From Euryarchaeota archaeon UBA121 (GTDB lineage Archaea; Thermoplasmatota; Poseidoniia; Poseidoniales; Thalassarchaeaceae), in assembly GCA_002499865.1 (NCBI GenBank), contig DANL01000042.1:11772-18372 (forward strand): a DNA stretch of 6,601 nucleotides, read 5' to 3'. The translations under genes were made by a program, and so were the position numbers. Positions 1 through 6,521 of the stretch are shown here, piece after piece. The number at the start of each line of letters is the position of its first letter. Positions within the stretch are counted from its first letter, which is position 1. The notes beneath the pieces were generated by a model. The model was not told where the DNA came from and did not search any database. It worked only from the letters and a program-made list of their open reading frames with translations.

Positions 1-54
1 CCTCCTGGAATGCCACCGCTCCCTCCTGTTGTTAATTCAGAAGACGGACAATGA
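1..54 (+). CDS. C-terminal end of an unidentified upstream protein (partial, Pro-rich tail)
   Basis: Reading from base 1 gives 17 residues (PPGMPPLPPVVNSEDGQ) and then a TGA stop at 52-54. The first nine residues are mostly proline with Gly, Met and Leu, which looks like a flexible, low-complexity C-terminal linker and not a folded domain. Such Pro/Met-rich tails are known in proteins of marine Group II archaea, but this is recalled and cannot be tested here. The rest of the gene lies outside the window, so no function can be given. The tail is in the same frame as the following hydratase gene, 33 bases from its ATG, so the two may be co-transcribed. That this frame is coding is inferred from composition and spacing only. 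Confidence 0.5.
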   Translation, partial: PPGMPPLPPVVNSEDGQ

Positions 55-87
55 TACGTTCAAACCACATCCACTCCTGCGCTAAAC

Positions 88-924
88 ATGGAACAGGACG
101 TGTTGTTGGTTACGGATGTTGAGATTGAGGGCTCAAGTCCCTCTGGAGGAGTTGTATCAGTGTGGACCCTAAATAGGCCTGAGAAACTGAATGCTCTTAA
201 TGAAAAAATACATCTTTCGATAAAAAAACAGTGTAAAAGGGTAGATTCAGATGATAGAGTAAGATGCGTGATTATCAGAGGTGCTCCACCGTTAGATCCT
301 CCAGAAGGAAAGAGAAAGAAGCCTAACTCATTTGCAGCCGGTGCGGACATTTCGGAATTTTCAGGTAAGAATTCTGATGATGTGAGGCCTTTTTTCGAAG
401 ACAACGCATGGGAGGCAATTTGGAATCTATCTAAACCGACAATTGCTATGGTCGATGGGTTCGCTCTTGGAGGGGGGACAGAACTTGCGCTATCCTGCGA
501 TATCAGGATATCCTCAGACAGATCAATGTTCGGTCAGCCAGAGATAAATTTAGGACTAATTCCAGGAGGTGGCGGAACACAAAGACTTTGCAGACTTGTA
601 GGATATGGTAAAGCAATGGAGATTGTTTTAGCAGGGGAGATGATTACTGCAAAAGAGGCACTTGAAATCGGTTTGGTAAATAAGGTGGTTATGCCAGAGG
701 AACTAGAAGATGCGACAATGGATTTAGCAACAACCATCGCAAAGAAATCACCTTACACGACCAAGGTTGCAAAGAGAGCAATCCGTGCGTCTCTGGAACT
801 TCCATTCAGTGAGGGCGTGCTGACCGAAAGATCAGAGTTTGTTGCTCTATTTGATACCGAAGACAAGGAGATTGGAGTTCAAGCATTTCTTGAACGTAAG
901 GATGCTGAGTGGGTAGGAAATTAA
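88..924 (+). CDS. Enoyl-CoA hydratase (crotonase family) with a basic, Pro-rich insertion
   Basis: This 278-residue protein is predicted to hydrate trans-2-enoyl-CoA to 3-hydroxyacyl-CoA, the second step of beta-oxidation, in the cytoplasm. The crotonase fold is read from the N-terminal TLNRPEKLNAL motif (27-37), the oxyanion-hole segment FAAGADI (82-88), GGGTELALSCDI (128-139) and the PEINLGLIPGGGGTQRL region (151-167). Glu132 and Glu152 align with catalytic Glu144 and Glu164 of rat mitochondrial hydratase, so true hydratase activity is expected. The C-terminus has the usual A-F-L-E-R-K ending. Between Gly65 and Phe82 there are 16 residues where the family normally has three or four; the extra stretch contains PPLDPPEG and KRKKP. 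The ATG at 88 is the only sensible start, because the frame is closed by TGA at 52-54. No Shine-Dalgarno precedes it. The gene converges on the aldehyde dehydrogenase gene with a 12-base gap. The exact substrate (straight, branched or aromatic acyl chain) cannot be told. Confidence 0.93.
   Translation: MEQDVLLVTDVEIEGSSPSGGVVSVWTLNRPEKLNALNEKIHLSIKKQCKRVDSDDRVRCVIIRGAPPLDPPEGKRKKPNSFAAGADISEFSGKNSDDVRPFFEDNAWEAIWNLSKPTIAMVDGFALGGGTELALSCDIRISSDRSMFGQPEINLGLIPGGGGTQRLCRLVGYGKAMEIVLAGEMITAKEALEIGLVNKVVMPEELEDATMDLATTIAKKSPYTTKVAKRAIRASLELPFSEGVLTERSEFVALFDTEDKEIGVQAFLERKDAEWVGN
283..330 (+). other. Family-atypical insertion within the enoyl-CoA hydratase (residues 66-81)
   Basis: This in-frame segment encodes A-PPLDPPEG-KRKKPNS, just before the FAAGADI oxyanion-hole motif. 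Ordinary crotonases go from T/R-G to F-x-A-G in three or four residues, so about 12 residues are extra. The segment is four consecutive or near-consecutive prolines followed by four basic residues in five. In crotonase structures this loop borders the CoA site, so the basic patch may contact the CoA phosphates or a partner protein. That role is inference. There is no frameshift signature: the frame is open and family motifs resume immediately on both sides. Confidence 0.75.
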
Positions 925-936
925 TCCAAATATTCC

Positions 937-2361
937 TTATCTTTGGATAGCCTTGACTTCAAGGAACTCTTCTAGGCCGTGTGAACCAAGCTCCCTGCCA
1001 TTGCCAGAGAGCTTGTATCCTCCGAATGGAGCACTGATATTGAAAGCACCTCCATTGATGCTAACTTGCCCGGTCCTCATGGCCATGGCTACACGCATAG
1101 CTCTCTTCTCATCTCCCGACCAGACACCACCTGAGAGGCCATAATCTGAGTCATTTGCCATAATAATCGCCTCTTCCTCAGTCTCATAGGTGCTTATCGA
1201 AAGTACAGGTCCGAAGATTTCTTCTCTGAAAATAGTCATTTCCCTGGTAACGTCCGCGAAAACAGTCGGCTTGACATAGAAACCTCTTGAAACCCCTTCT
1301 GGTGTTCCAAGTCCTCCAGAAATAACAGTCGCCCCTTCAGAGATTCCTTTGGAAATGTATTCGCTGACAGACTTCTGCTGACTTTCAGAAACCATCGGTC
1401 CACACTTTATTGACTCGTCCATCGGATCACCAACGGAATACCTCTCCATCGTACTAGAAATTACTTCTATTATCTCTTCACGATGAGTAGATGGGATAAG
1501 AAGACGACTTAGTGATGAACACTCCTGCCCGGAATTGTTGAAACACGAATAAACTGACATTTTAGCAGCCTTGGCCATATCTGCATCATCGAGGATAATA
1601 TTAGCGCTCTTTCCACCAAGCTCCAGAGTCACTCTCTTTACGGTTTCCGATGCCTCTTTTGACACACTGACTCCCGCAGCAGTTGAACCGGTAAAGCTCA
1701 CCATATCTACTTCTGGATGAGAAGAAATAGACTTCCCAATCTCACTACCATGCCCAGAAACTAGGTTGAAAACCCCTTTAGGAAGTCCACAATCATGTAT
1801 GATATCAGCAAGAATGAATGCATTTAGTGGGGCCTCCTTGGATGGCTTCAGTACCATTGTACAACCAGAAGCTAACGCAGGTGCGACCTTTCCTATTATC
1901 TGATGAAGTGGAAAATTCCATGGCGTTATCATCCCAACCACTCCAATGGGCTCCTTGACGATAAGAGAATTTCTCACCTCCTCTTCCCATTCAAATGAGT
2001 CAAGAATCTTAGCATACGATCTAGCAACTACCCTAGGGGTCCCAACCATGGCCATTTTTGAATAATTGATCGGAGTGCCGACTTCGGAAGTGATTACCTC
2101 TGCAATCTCATCTCCTCTTTCAGAGATGGCAGCAGAAATGGCATTGAGATATCCCTGTCGCTCCTCTATACTAGATTTAGACCACGATGCAAAGGCCGAT
2201 CTTGCAGCTAAAATTGCATCATTAACATCAGCCTCCGTCCCGACAGGAACAGTGCCGACTATCTCCTCTGTAGCTGGATTGATGACCTCAATTTTTTCTC
2301 CTCCGCTGGCAGGAACCCACTTGCCACCTATGTATATGGCGTCTCGCGTAATCATGTACAT
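937..2361 (-). CDS. NAD(P)-dependent aldehyde dehydrogenase (ALDH superfamily)
   Basis: With the ATG at 2361-2359 this is a 474-residue cytoplasmic aldehyde dehydrogenase oxidising an aldehyde to a carboxylic acid. The N-terminus reads into the standard IYIGGKWVPASG and INPATEE motifs. Catalytic residues are visible: Asn149 in TPWNFP, the general base Glu247 in LELGGKS, the nucleophile Cys281 in NNSGQEC, and Glu381 in EEIFGPV. FTGS and SAPFGGYKLSGNGRELG are also present, and the length is normal. An in-frame TTG at 2421-2419 would add 20 residues that match nothing in the family and would leave two bases between divergent starts, so I reject it. A second ATG at 2355-2353 is equally possible (472 aa). 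The KPS-E motif that binds the adenosine ribose reads KPSK (Lys175), which may relax the NAD preference. The gene is divergent from the isomerase gene and convergent with the hydratase gene. The aldehyde substrate is unknown. Confidence 0.95.
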   Translation of the reverse strand: MYMITRDAIYIGGKWVPASGGEKIEVINPATEEIVGTVPVGTEADVNDAILAARSAFASWSKSSIEERQGYLNAISAAISERGDEIAEVITSEVGTPINYSKMAMVGTPRVVARSYAKILDSFEWEEEVRNSLIVKEPIGVVGMITPWNFPLHQIIGKVAPALASGCTMVLKPSKEAPLNAFILADIIHDCGLPKGVFNLVSGHGSEIGKSISSHPEVDMVSFTGSTAAGVSVSKEASETVKRVTLELGGKSANIILDDADMAKAAKMSVYSCFNNSGQECSSLSRLLIPSTHREEIIEVISSTMERYSVGDPMDESIKCGPMVSESQQKSVSEYISKGISEGATVISGGLGTPEGVSRGFYVKPTVFADVTREMTIFREEIFGPVLSISTYETEEEAIIMANDSDYGLSGGVWSGDEKRAMRVAMAMRTGQVSINGGAFNISAPFGGYKLSGNGRELGSHGLEEFLEVKAIQR

Positions 2362-2423
2362 CCCAGTGAGGTCAGACTTATCACCTTCATGGAGTTCAAT
2401 AATGAGGCCCCTATTCGACAATC
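2362..2423. promoter_or_regulatory. Divergent promoter region between the ALDH and isomerase genes
   Basis: This 62-base gap separates two divergent start codons and must hold, or overlap, the promoters for both. No Shine-Dalgarno is visible before either start. On the + strand an AT-rich TTCAATAATG lies at 2395-2404, roughly 20 to 29 bases before the isomerase ATG. That is about where an archaeal TATA box would sit for a leaderless transcript. On the - strand the best candidate is TGATAAGT at 2375-2382, suitably spaced only if ALDH starts at 2355. Both matches are weak and are given as candidates only. Confidence 0.35.
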
Positions 2424-3212
2424 ATGTCTTCTACCGTAGAACGTCAAGATGGAGGAGTTGCAATACTAACTATGTCGCCAGAAGCTTCTAGAAATACATT
2501 CAATCCGGAAAACTTCCAACCATTAGTCAGCCAAATAGAATCTCTAATGGAAGATCCTTCGTGCAAGGCAGTCATTCTTACTGGTTCTGGTAGATTCTTC
2601 AGTGCTGGAGGTCCTATTGATGAATTTGCAGAAGCCATAGATGATGGAACCATAGGGGATATGGTTAGTGAAATGACAAATTCTCTGCATTCCCTGATTC
2701 TAAAAATCAGAGCTAGTGAGACAGTCTTCATTGCCGCTATTAACGGTGCCGCTGCTGGTGGCGGTCTTGGACTAGCTCTCTCGGCAGACTATAGGATATG
2801 CTCAGAACAAGCGAAAATAGCAGCGGCTTTCTTCGGGTTGGGTGCATCTCCAGATGGAGGGACCACATGGTTGCTCCCAAGGCTAGTGGGGAGCCAAAAA
2901 ACTAAGAAATTCTTCTTCAATAATGAGGTATGGTCAGCAAAAGAAGCTCTTGAATTTGGGGCTATTGATGAGGTATCATCTTCTGAAGAGCTACTGGAGA
3001 ATTCGATAAAAATTGCAAAAAATTGGGGAAAATGGTCTATAAATAGTCGTAGATCGACTAAGCAACTCCTTGACGCTTCCACATCCACATTCTTCGAGAC
3101 CCAATTAGAATTTGAGAGAGCATTGATGGTTTCCTCTGCTCAGTCGCCAGACTTCGCAGAGGGAGTTACAGCCTTCATCGAAAAAAGAGACCCCAAATTC
3201 TCTGAGGAATAG
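2424..3212 (+). CDS. Crotonase-family enoyl-CoA isomerase-like protein (PaaG type)
   Basis: This 262-residue crotonase-fold protein is more likely an enoyl-CoA isomerase than a hydratase. The fold is seen in the N-terminal GGVAILTMSPEASRNTF segment, the oxyanion-hole motif FSAGGPI (59-65), NGAAAGGGLGLALSADYRI (107-125), and SPDGGTTWLLPRLVG (142-156). The position of rat hydratase Glu144 is Gly116 and that of Glu164 is Phe136, so the hydratase acid/base pair is absent. Instead Asp144 lies in the PDGG motif, as in the PaaG-type isomerases (PDSGG), where this Asp is the catalytic residue. Pro64 replaces the usual Asp in FSAGGD. The ending FAEGVTAFIEKRDPKF is standard for the family. The ATG at 2424 has no Shine-Dalgarno, fitting a leaderless mRNA. 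It is followed after 3 bases by the SixA-like gene, so the two probably share a transcript. Phenylacetate degradation is not implied, since no other paa-type genes are present. A delta3-delta2-enoyl-CoA isomerase or other acyl-CoA lyase role is possible. Confidence 0.88.
   Translation: MSSTVERQDGGVAILTMSPEASRNTFNPENFQPLVSQIESLMEDPSCKAVILTGSGRFFSAGGPIDEFAEAIDDGTIGDMVSEMTNSLHSLILKIRASETVFIAAINGAAAGGGLGLALSADYRICSEQAKIAAAFFGLGASPDGGTTWLLPRLVGSQKTKKFFFNNEVWSAKEALEFGAIDEVSSSEELLENSIKIAKNWGKWSINSRRSTKQLLDASTSTFFETQLEFERALMVSSAQSPDFAEGVTAFIEKRDPKFSEE
3203..3208 (+). promoter_or_regulatory. Ribosome binding site of the SixA-like gene
   Basis: The sequence TGAGGA, with core GAGG at 3204-3207, lies 8 bases before the ATG at 3216 and inside the last codons of the isomerase gene. 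It is the only convincing Shine-Dalgarno before a start codon in the window. It supports the ATG at 3216 and coupled translation of the second gene in this operon. The genes at the front of transcripts lack one. Confidence 0.6.
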
Positions 3213-3215
3213 ACT

Positions 3216-3677
3216 ATGAATAGACGCTTGGTAATAATGAGACATGCCCATAGTAGCAGAGATGATACTAATCTGGCTGACCATGACAGGCCTTTGGATG
3301 AAAGGGGACTCAGAGATTCACTACGTGTAGCCAAAGAAATCCTAAGCAGGGGCTGGAAGCCAGATCATATCTCTGTTAGTAGCTCTTTGAGAACAATCCA
3401 AACATTGGAAAACCTAGGTCCCGAACTTTCAGAGATCCCAAAATCCATTGAAGAGGGGCTTTACCTTGCCTCCTTAGAAACTCTTCTTTCAGTAGCAGTA
3501 AGTACTCCTGAAAATACTACTCAGATGATAATCAGCCATAACCCTGGATGTGAGATGCTTATTGAGAAACTCTCAGGTGAACTAGAAATTATGCCAACTG
3601 CATCGGTCGCCCTCATGATGGAGAGGAATGGAAGATGGCATTTGTCAGATTTGATTAGGCCAAAAAACCTAGGATAA
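3216..3677 (+). CDS. sixA: SixA-like phosphohistidine phosphatase (histidine phosphatase superfamily)
   Basis: This 153-residue protein belongs to the histidine phosphatase (phosphoglycerate mutase-like) superfamily, on the short SixA branch (E. coli SixA is 161 aa). The N-terminal motif IMRHAHSS gives Arg9 and the phospho-acceptor His10. It is followed by the branch-typical DHDRPLDERG (22-31), SSLRTIQTLE (56-65) with Arg59, and IISHNPG (105-111) with the second catalytic His108. It has no signal peptide or membrane segment, so it acts in the cytoplasm. In E. coli SixA removes phosphate from phosphohistidine of the nitrogen phosphotransferase system. Nothing in the window shows a phosphohistidine partner, so the substrate here is open and the symbol marks the family only. 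It starts 3 bases after the isomerase stop with a good Shine-Dalgarno, so the two are very likely co-expressed. Its last 9 bases overlap the hydrolase gene on the other strand. Confidence 0.88.
   Translation: MNRRLVIMRHAHSSRDDTNLADHDRPLDERGLRDSLRVAKEILSRGWKPDHISVSSSLRTIQTLENLGPELSEIPKSIEEGLYLASLETLLSVAVSTPENTTQMIISHNPGCEMLIEKLSGELEIMPTASVALMMERNGRWHLSDLIRPKNLG
3669..3677. other. Tail-to-tail overlap of two genes with reciprocal stop codons
   Basis: The last nine bases of the SixA-like gene are also the last nine of the hydrolase gene on the opposite strand. The codon frames coincide: the hydrolase stop TAG is read as Leu (CTA) by the phosphatase gene, and the phosphatase stop TAA is read as Leu (TTA) by the hydrolase gene. 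No terminator hairpin can fit between them, so transcripts must end inside the opposing gene. Confidence 0.9.
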
Positions 3678-4754
3678 AGACGCTTCAAAGAAATTAACTA
3701 GCTTCGTCTTGTACTCATCAGAGTCTCCCCAAATGGCATCCACATGTCCTCTATCTTCAACATACCAAGTATCTACGTTTCCCCCATTCTCAAGCATTCT
3801 TGACTCAAATCTCTCTGCATGAACGATTGATACTCTCGGGTCGTCCTTTCCATGAGTTAAGAATACCTCCCTATCTCCAGCAGTATCGGCGGCCTCCATG
3901 GGCGAGCGTTCATCCAGACCAACCCCAACTAGCCAGCCACCAACTCTTACTGCTGGTCCTGCAAAAATGGTCGGAAAACCTAACCTTCCTAATTCGTTGT
4001 TAACCAATAATGGGAAGTCCAAGACCGCACTGTCAAGCCACATAGCGCCTATTCCTGACTCTTCAGCGAAGGCAATTGCGGCCCCTCCTCCAGCAGATAT
4101 GGCAGTCATGCCAACTTCTCCCGGTTGATATCCCTTATTTTCAGTCAACCAGTCATATGCGCCTAAAAGATCCTTATATTCGATTTGTCCAACAGCAAAA
4201 TAATCCCCAACAACGTCACTCTCTCCATAATTTCTCAAATCAAAGGAAAGAGTATTGAAGCCACCTTCGGATAAATAAGCCTGCATAAGTAACATCTCTG
4301 GTTTACACTTTCCATTCATTGGCATCCCGTGTGTGAGAATCACCACTGGGGCACTAGGATCAACTTCTACATACCAACCACGAAGCGTAATGTCTACCTC
4401 TCCTCTTGGAGTGAATGAAACATCCTCGTAAGAAGACATTTGATATGAGGAAACATCAAAATTCCTGCGGATATCTACACGCTCTTCTGCATCTGGCCAG
4501 GGCTCAAAACTTTCCCAATCGTCATCTGTATCCCAGTTCGAAGGGGTATTTTCTGACCACATCCCACAACCGGGATTGATCGCCAATGATTGTGATGCAA
4601 TCACATACCCGATCCCAACGTATCCAGAACCAATTACCATCAATACTACAGTGGAAAGAGAGAACAGTTTTTTCTTTCCGTCTAATGATTTCCAGTATTC
4701 CTTGATTGACGCCACATATGTTAACGACACACTGTCATTCATGAGCATTGCCAT
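3669..4754 (-). CDS. Membrane-anchored alpha/beta hydrolase with predicted outward-facing catalytic domain
   Basis: From the ATG at 4754-4752 this is a 361-residue protein. A short N-terminus ending in DGKKK is followed by one hydrophobic segment (about residues 30-54), then an acidic stretch rich in Asp, Glu and Trp, and an alpha/beta hydrolase domain from about residue 115. By the positive-inside rule the catalytic domain faces outside. The fold is read from VVILTHGMPMNG (strand 3 and oxyanion region), SFDLRNYGES, the nucleophile elbow TAISAGGGAA with Ser220, LTHGKDDPRV with acid Asp305, and DRGHVDAIW with His337. This resembles the S9/S33-like serine hydrolases, either peptidase or esterase; the substrate is unknown. 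The elbow is A-x-S-x-G rather than G-x-S-x-G. A GTG at 4862 would extend the frame but overlaps the ABC-F gene and adds nothing hydrophobic or conserved, so it is rejected. ATGs at 4748 and 4742 are alternative starts. CATAATTG at 4772-4765 lies about 26 bases before 4742, which would favour that one (357 aa). Confidence 0.87.
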   Translation of the reverse strand: MAMLMNDSVSLTYVASIKEYWKSLDGKKKLFSLSTVVLMVIGSGYVGIGYVIASQSLAINPGCGMWSENTPSNWDTDDDWESFEPWPDAEERVDIRRNFDVSSYQMSSYEDVSFTPRGEVDITLRGWYVEVDPSAPVVILTHGMPMNGKCKPEMLLMQAYLSEGGFNTLSFDLRNYGESDVVGDYFAVGQIEYKDLLGAYDWLTENKGYQPGEVGMTAISAGGGAAIAFAEESGIGAMWLDSAVLDFPLLVNNELGRLGFPTIFAGPAVRVGGWLVGVGLDERSPMEAADTAGDREVFLTHGKDDPRVSIVHAERFESRMLENGGNVDTWYVEDRGHVDAIWGDSDEYKTKLVNFFEASLS

Positions 4755-4810
4755 CCTAACTGAGCAATTATGACCGATGAGCACTTCAACACAAGTCCAC
4801 GCGCAGTATC
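4755..4810. promoter_or_regulatory. Divergent promoter region between the hydrolase and ABC-F genes
   Basis: These 56 bases lie between the ATG of the hydrolase gene and the GTG of the ABC-F gene. The only AT-rich element is CAATTATG at 4765-4772 (CATAATTG on the - strand). It is centred about 26 bases before the third in-frame ATG of the hydrolase gene (4742) and about 42 bases before the ABC-F GTG. The former is a good distance for an archaeal TATA box and a leaderless transcript. No Shine-Dalgarno precedes either start. The assignment is tentative. Confidence 0.3.
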
Positions 4811-6472
4811 GTGGCAAGGGAGCTAATACGACTCGATGATGTCCATCGGGCCTTCGGGCCACTCACTGTCCTAGAGGGAATCAACCTTAGGATAGATGAA
4901 GGCGATCGAATCGGTGTAGTAGGACATAATGGCGCCGGGAAGACAACCCTTCTAAGAACAATTAGTAATCAAGATCAGGATCTAGGCGATGTTACTTACG
5001 CCTCTGGTCTGAGACTGGCGTTCCTTACTCAGATAAGAGATATCGTCGAGGAAGCAACCTTAGGTGAGGAACTAAACAGGAGGGGAAGGCAGTTTCAAGA
5101 ATTGGAAGATGAGATTTCCAAAATAGAGGAAATGATGGCCGATCCTGGATTCTACGACGGAGACTGGCAACCAGCTATGGATAGGTACCAAGAGCTCCAG
5201 AGTCTGATGGCAAGATCAGGTGGAGGGGATGTGGCGGGGCATGCTCAAGAGATTCTGAAGGCACTGGATTTAGCACACCACGAGATGAATATGCCCCTGT
5301 CCTCACTGTCGGGAGGTGAGAGGGCCAAGGTAGCACTGGCGAGACAACTAGTAGGATTGAGAGAAATAGACGTTTTCTTCTTGGATGAGCCTACCAATCA
5401 TCTAGATTTCCAGACCCTTGATTGGTTGGAGAAATTCCTGAATACTTTCGATGGTGCATTACTGATAGTTAGCCACGATAGGTACTTCTTGGATCGAGTT
5501 TGCAACAATATAGTAGAAATCCAAGATGCTCATCTAAAGGGATATAGTGGCAATTATACCTCATTTTTACACCAAAAAGAGCTATTTCTACAGACATTAC
5601 AGGATAGGATAGAAAAGACCCAGAAGGAAATAAAGAGACTCTTAGGGGCTATGCAATCGATGAAGAGAGCGAATAAGTATGATAAATCAGTATCTCAAAA
5701 ACATGTTATGATAAATCGTTCTCAAAGGGAATTAAAGTGGCTGAAGTCACTAAAACCCCGTCAGAGACAGAATCTCAAGTTTAACCTAAAGTCAATCGAG
5801 AAGAGCAGCCTCGAGGTATTAGATTTTCATAATGCCAAGCTTATGTTCGATGGACTCCAAAGGCCAATTATTAATGGCCTAGAGGTAGGAATTCGTAGAG
5901 GCCAGAAAATTGGAGTAGTAGGTCCAAATGGAGCTGGCAAAACTACACTACTGAGGCTGATAACCGGAGAGATCGAGCTCGACTCTGGAACAATAGACAT
6001 CAGACCAGGAGTCCAGATAGGGTACTTCCACCAGGACCACAGATCGTTGAATTTTGACATGAACCCTGTAGAGCAAGTCAGAGCCCTAAGACCTAGGATG
6101 GACTATGGTGAAATCAGGTCTCTACTGGGAAGATTTCAGTTCACTAAGGACATGGTTACTGTCCCTCTGGGGAAACTTAGTGGTGGAGAGAGGGCCAGAA
6201 TAGCATTACTTGAACTACTATTGGGAGAAAACAACATGTTACTCCTCGATGAGCCCACTAATCACCTAGATACGGATGCTAAGGAGGCTCTTGAAGACGC
6301 CTTAGGAGATTACGAGGGGGCTATCATCACTGTTAGCCATGACAGATATTTCTTAGACAAGATTTGTGATACAATCTGGGAGTTGCCAGGGGATGGAAGT
6401 CTATGGGTCTGGCCTGGAAATTACTCTGATTATATCCGGAGAAAGAATCAACAGGAAAATGTAGGCCCGTAA
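4811..6472 (+). CDS. ABC-F family ATPase (ribosome-associated translation factor)
   Basis: This 553-residue protein has two ABC ATPase domains in one chain and no membrane segment, the mark of ABC-F proteins. These bind the ribosomal E site and act on stalled or initiating ribosomes. Domain 1 shows Walker A GHNGAGKTT (38-46), signature LSGGE (166-170), Walker B ending in DEPTNHLD with catalytic Glu193, and switch His222 in VSHDRYFLD. An acidic helical insert at about 85-140 matches the 'arm' region. A charged Lys/Arg-rich linker (about 250-330) corresponds to the P-site tRNA-interacting motif. Domain 2 repeats the motifs: Walker A GPNGAGKTT (371-379), LSGGE (456-460), Glu481 and His510. Both ATP sites look intact. 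The length is close to EttA (about 555 aa), and the C-terminal coiled coil of Uup is lacking. Subfamily and any antibiotic-resistance role cannot be assigned. It starts at GTG, with no in-frame ATG near the start and no Shine-Dalgarno. It is divergent from the hydrolase gene. Confidence 0.95.
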   Translation: MARELIRLDDVHRAFGPLTVLEGINLRIDEGDRIGVVGHNGAGKTTLLRTISNQDQDLGDVTYASGLRLAFLTQIRDIVEEATLGEELNRRGRQFQELEDEISKIEEMMADPGFYDGDWQPAMDRYQELQSLMARSGGGDVAGHAQEILKALDLAHHEMNMPLSSLSGGERAKVALARQLVGLREIDVFFLDEPTNHLDFQTLDWLEKFLNTFDGALLIVSHDRYFLDRVCNNIVEIQDAHLKGYSGNYTSFLHQKELFLQTLQDRIEKTQKEIKRLLGAMQSMKRANKYDKSVSQKHVMINRSQRELKWLKSLKPRQRQNLKFNLKSIEKSSLEVLDFHNAKLMFDGLQRPIINGLEVGIRRGQKIGVVGPNGAGKTTLLRLITGEIELDSGTIDIRPGVQIGYFHQDHRSLNFDMNPVEQVRALRPRMDYGEIRSLLGRFQFTKDMVTVPLGKLSGGERARIALLELLLGENNMLLLDEPTNHLDTDAKEALEDALGDYEGAIITVSHDRYFLDKICDTIWELPGDGSLWVWPGNYSDYIRRKNQQENVGP

Positions 6473-6521
6473 CCGAGGTAGATAGATTGTTTCCTCATAA
6501 TCTTACATGCTCAACTGTCCA

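Noticed and set aside
60..404. 114-residue open frame on the - strand
   Set aside because: It lies antisense to the well-supported hydratase gene and its translation shows no family motif; it is a shadow.
2362..2421. N-terminal extension of the ALDH gene from a TTG at 2421
   Set aside because: The added 20 residues match no part of the ALDH family, would leave two bases between divergent start codons, and two ATGs (2361, 2355) sit just before the conserved IYIGGKW motif.
2066..2491. 141-residue + strand open frame spanning the ALDH 5' end and the divergent gap
   Set aside because: It is antisense to ALDH and then out of frame with the isomerase gene, with no motif; it is a shadow.
937..3677. 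Phenylacetate (paa) degradation cluster, suggested by a PaaG-like protein next to an ALDH
   Set aside because: The ALDH is a plain single-domain enzyme, not the ALDH-hydratase fusion PaaZ, and no epoxidase, ligase or thiolase gene is present.
4755..4862. N-terminal extension of the hydrolase gene from a GTG at 4862
   Set aside because: It would run 52 bases into the ABC-F coding sequence on the other strand and adds 36 residues without any recognisable signal; three ATGs (4754, 4748, 4742) follow.
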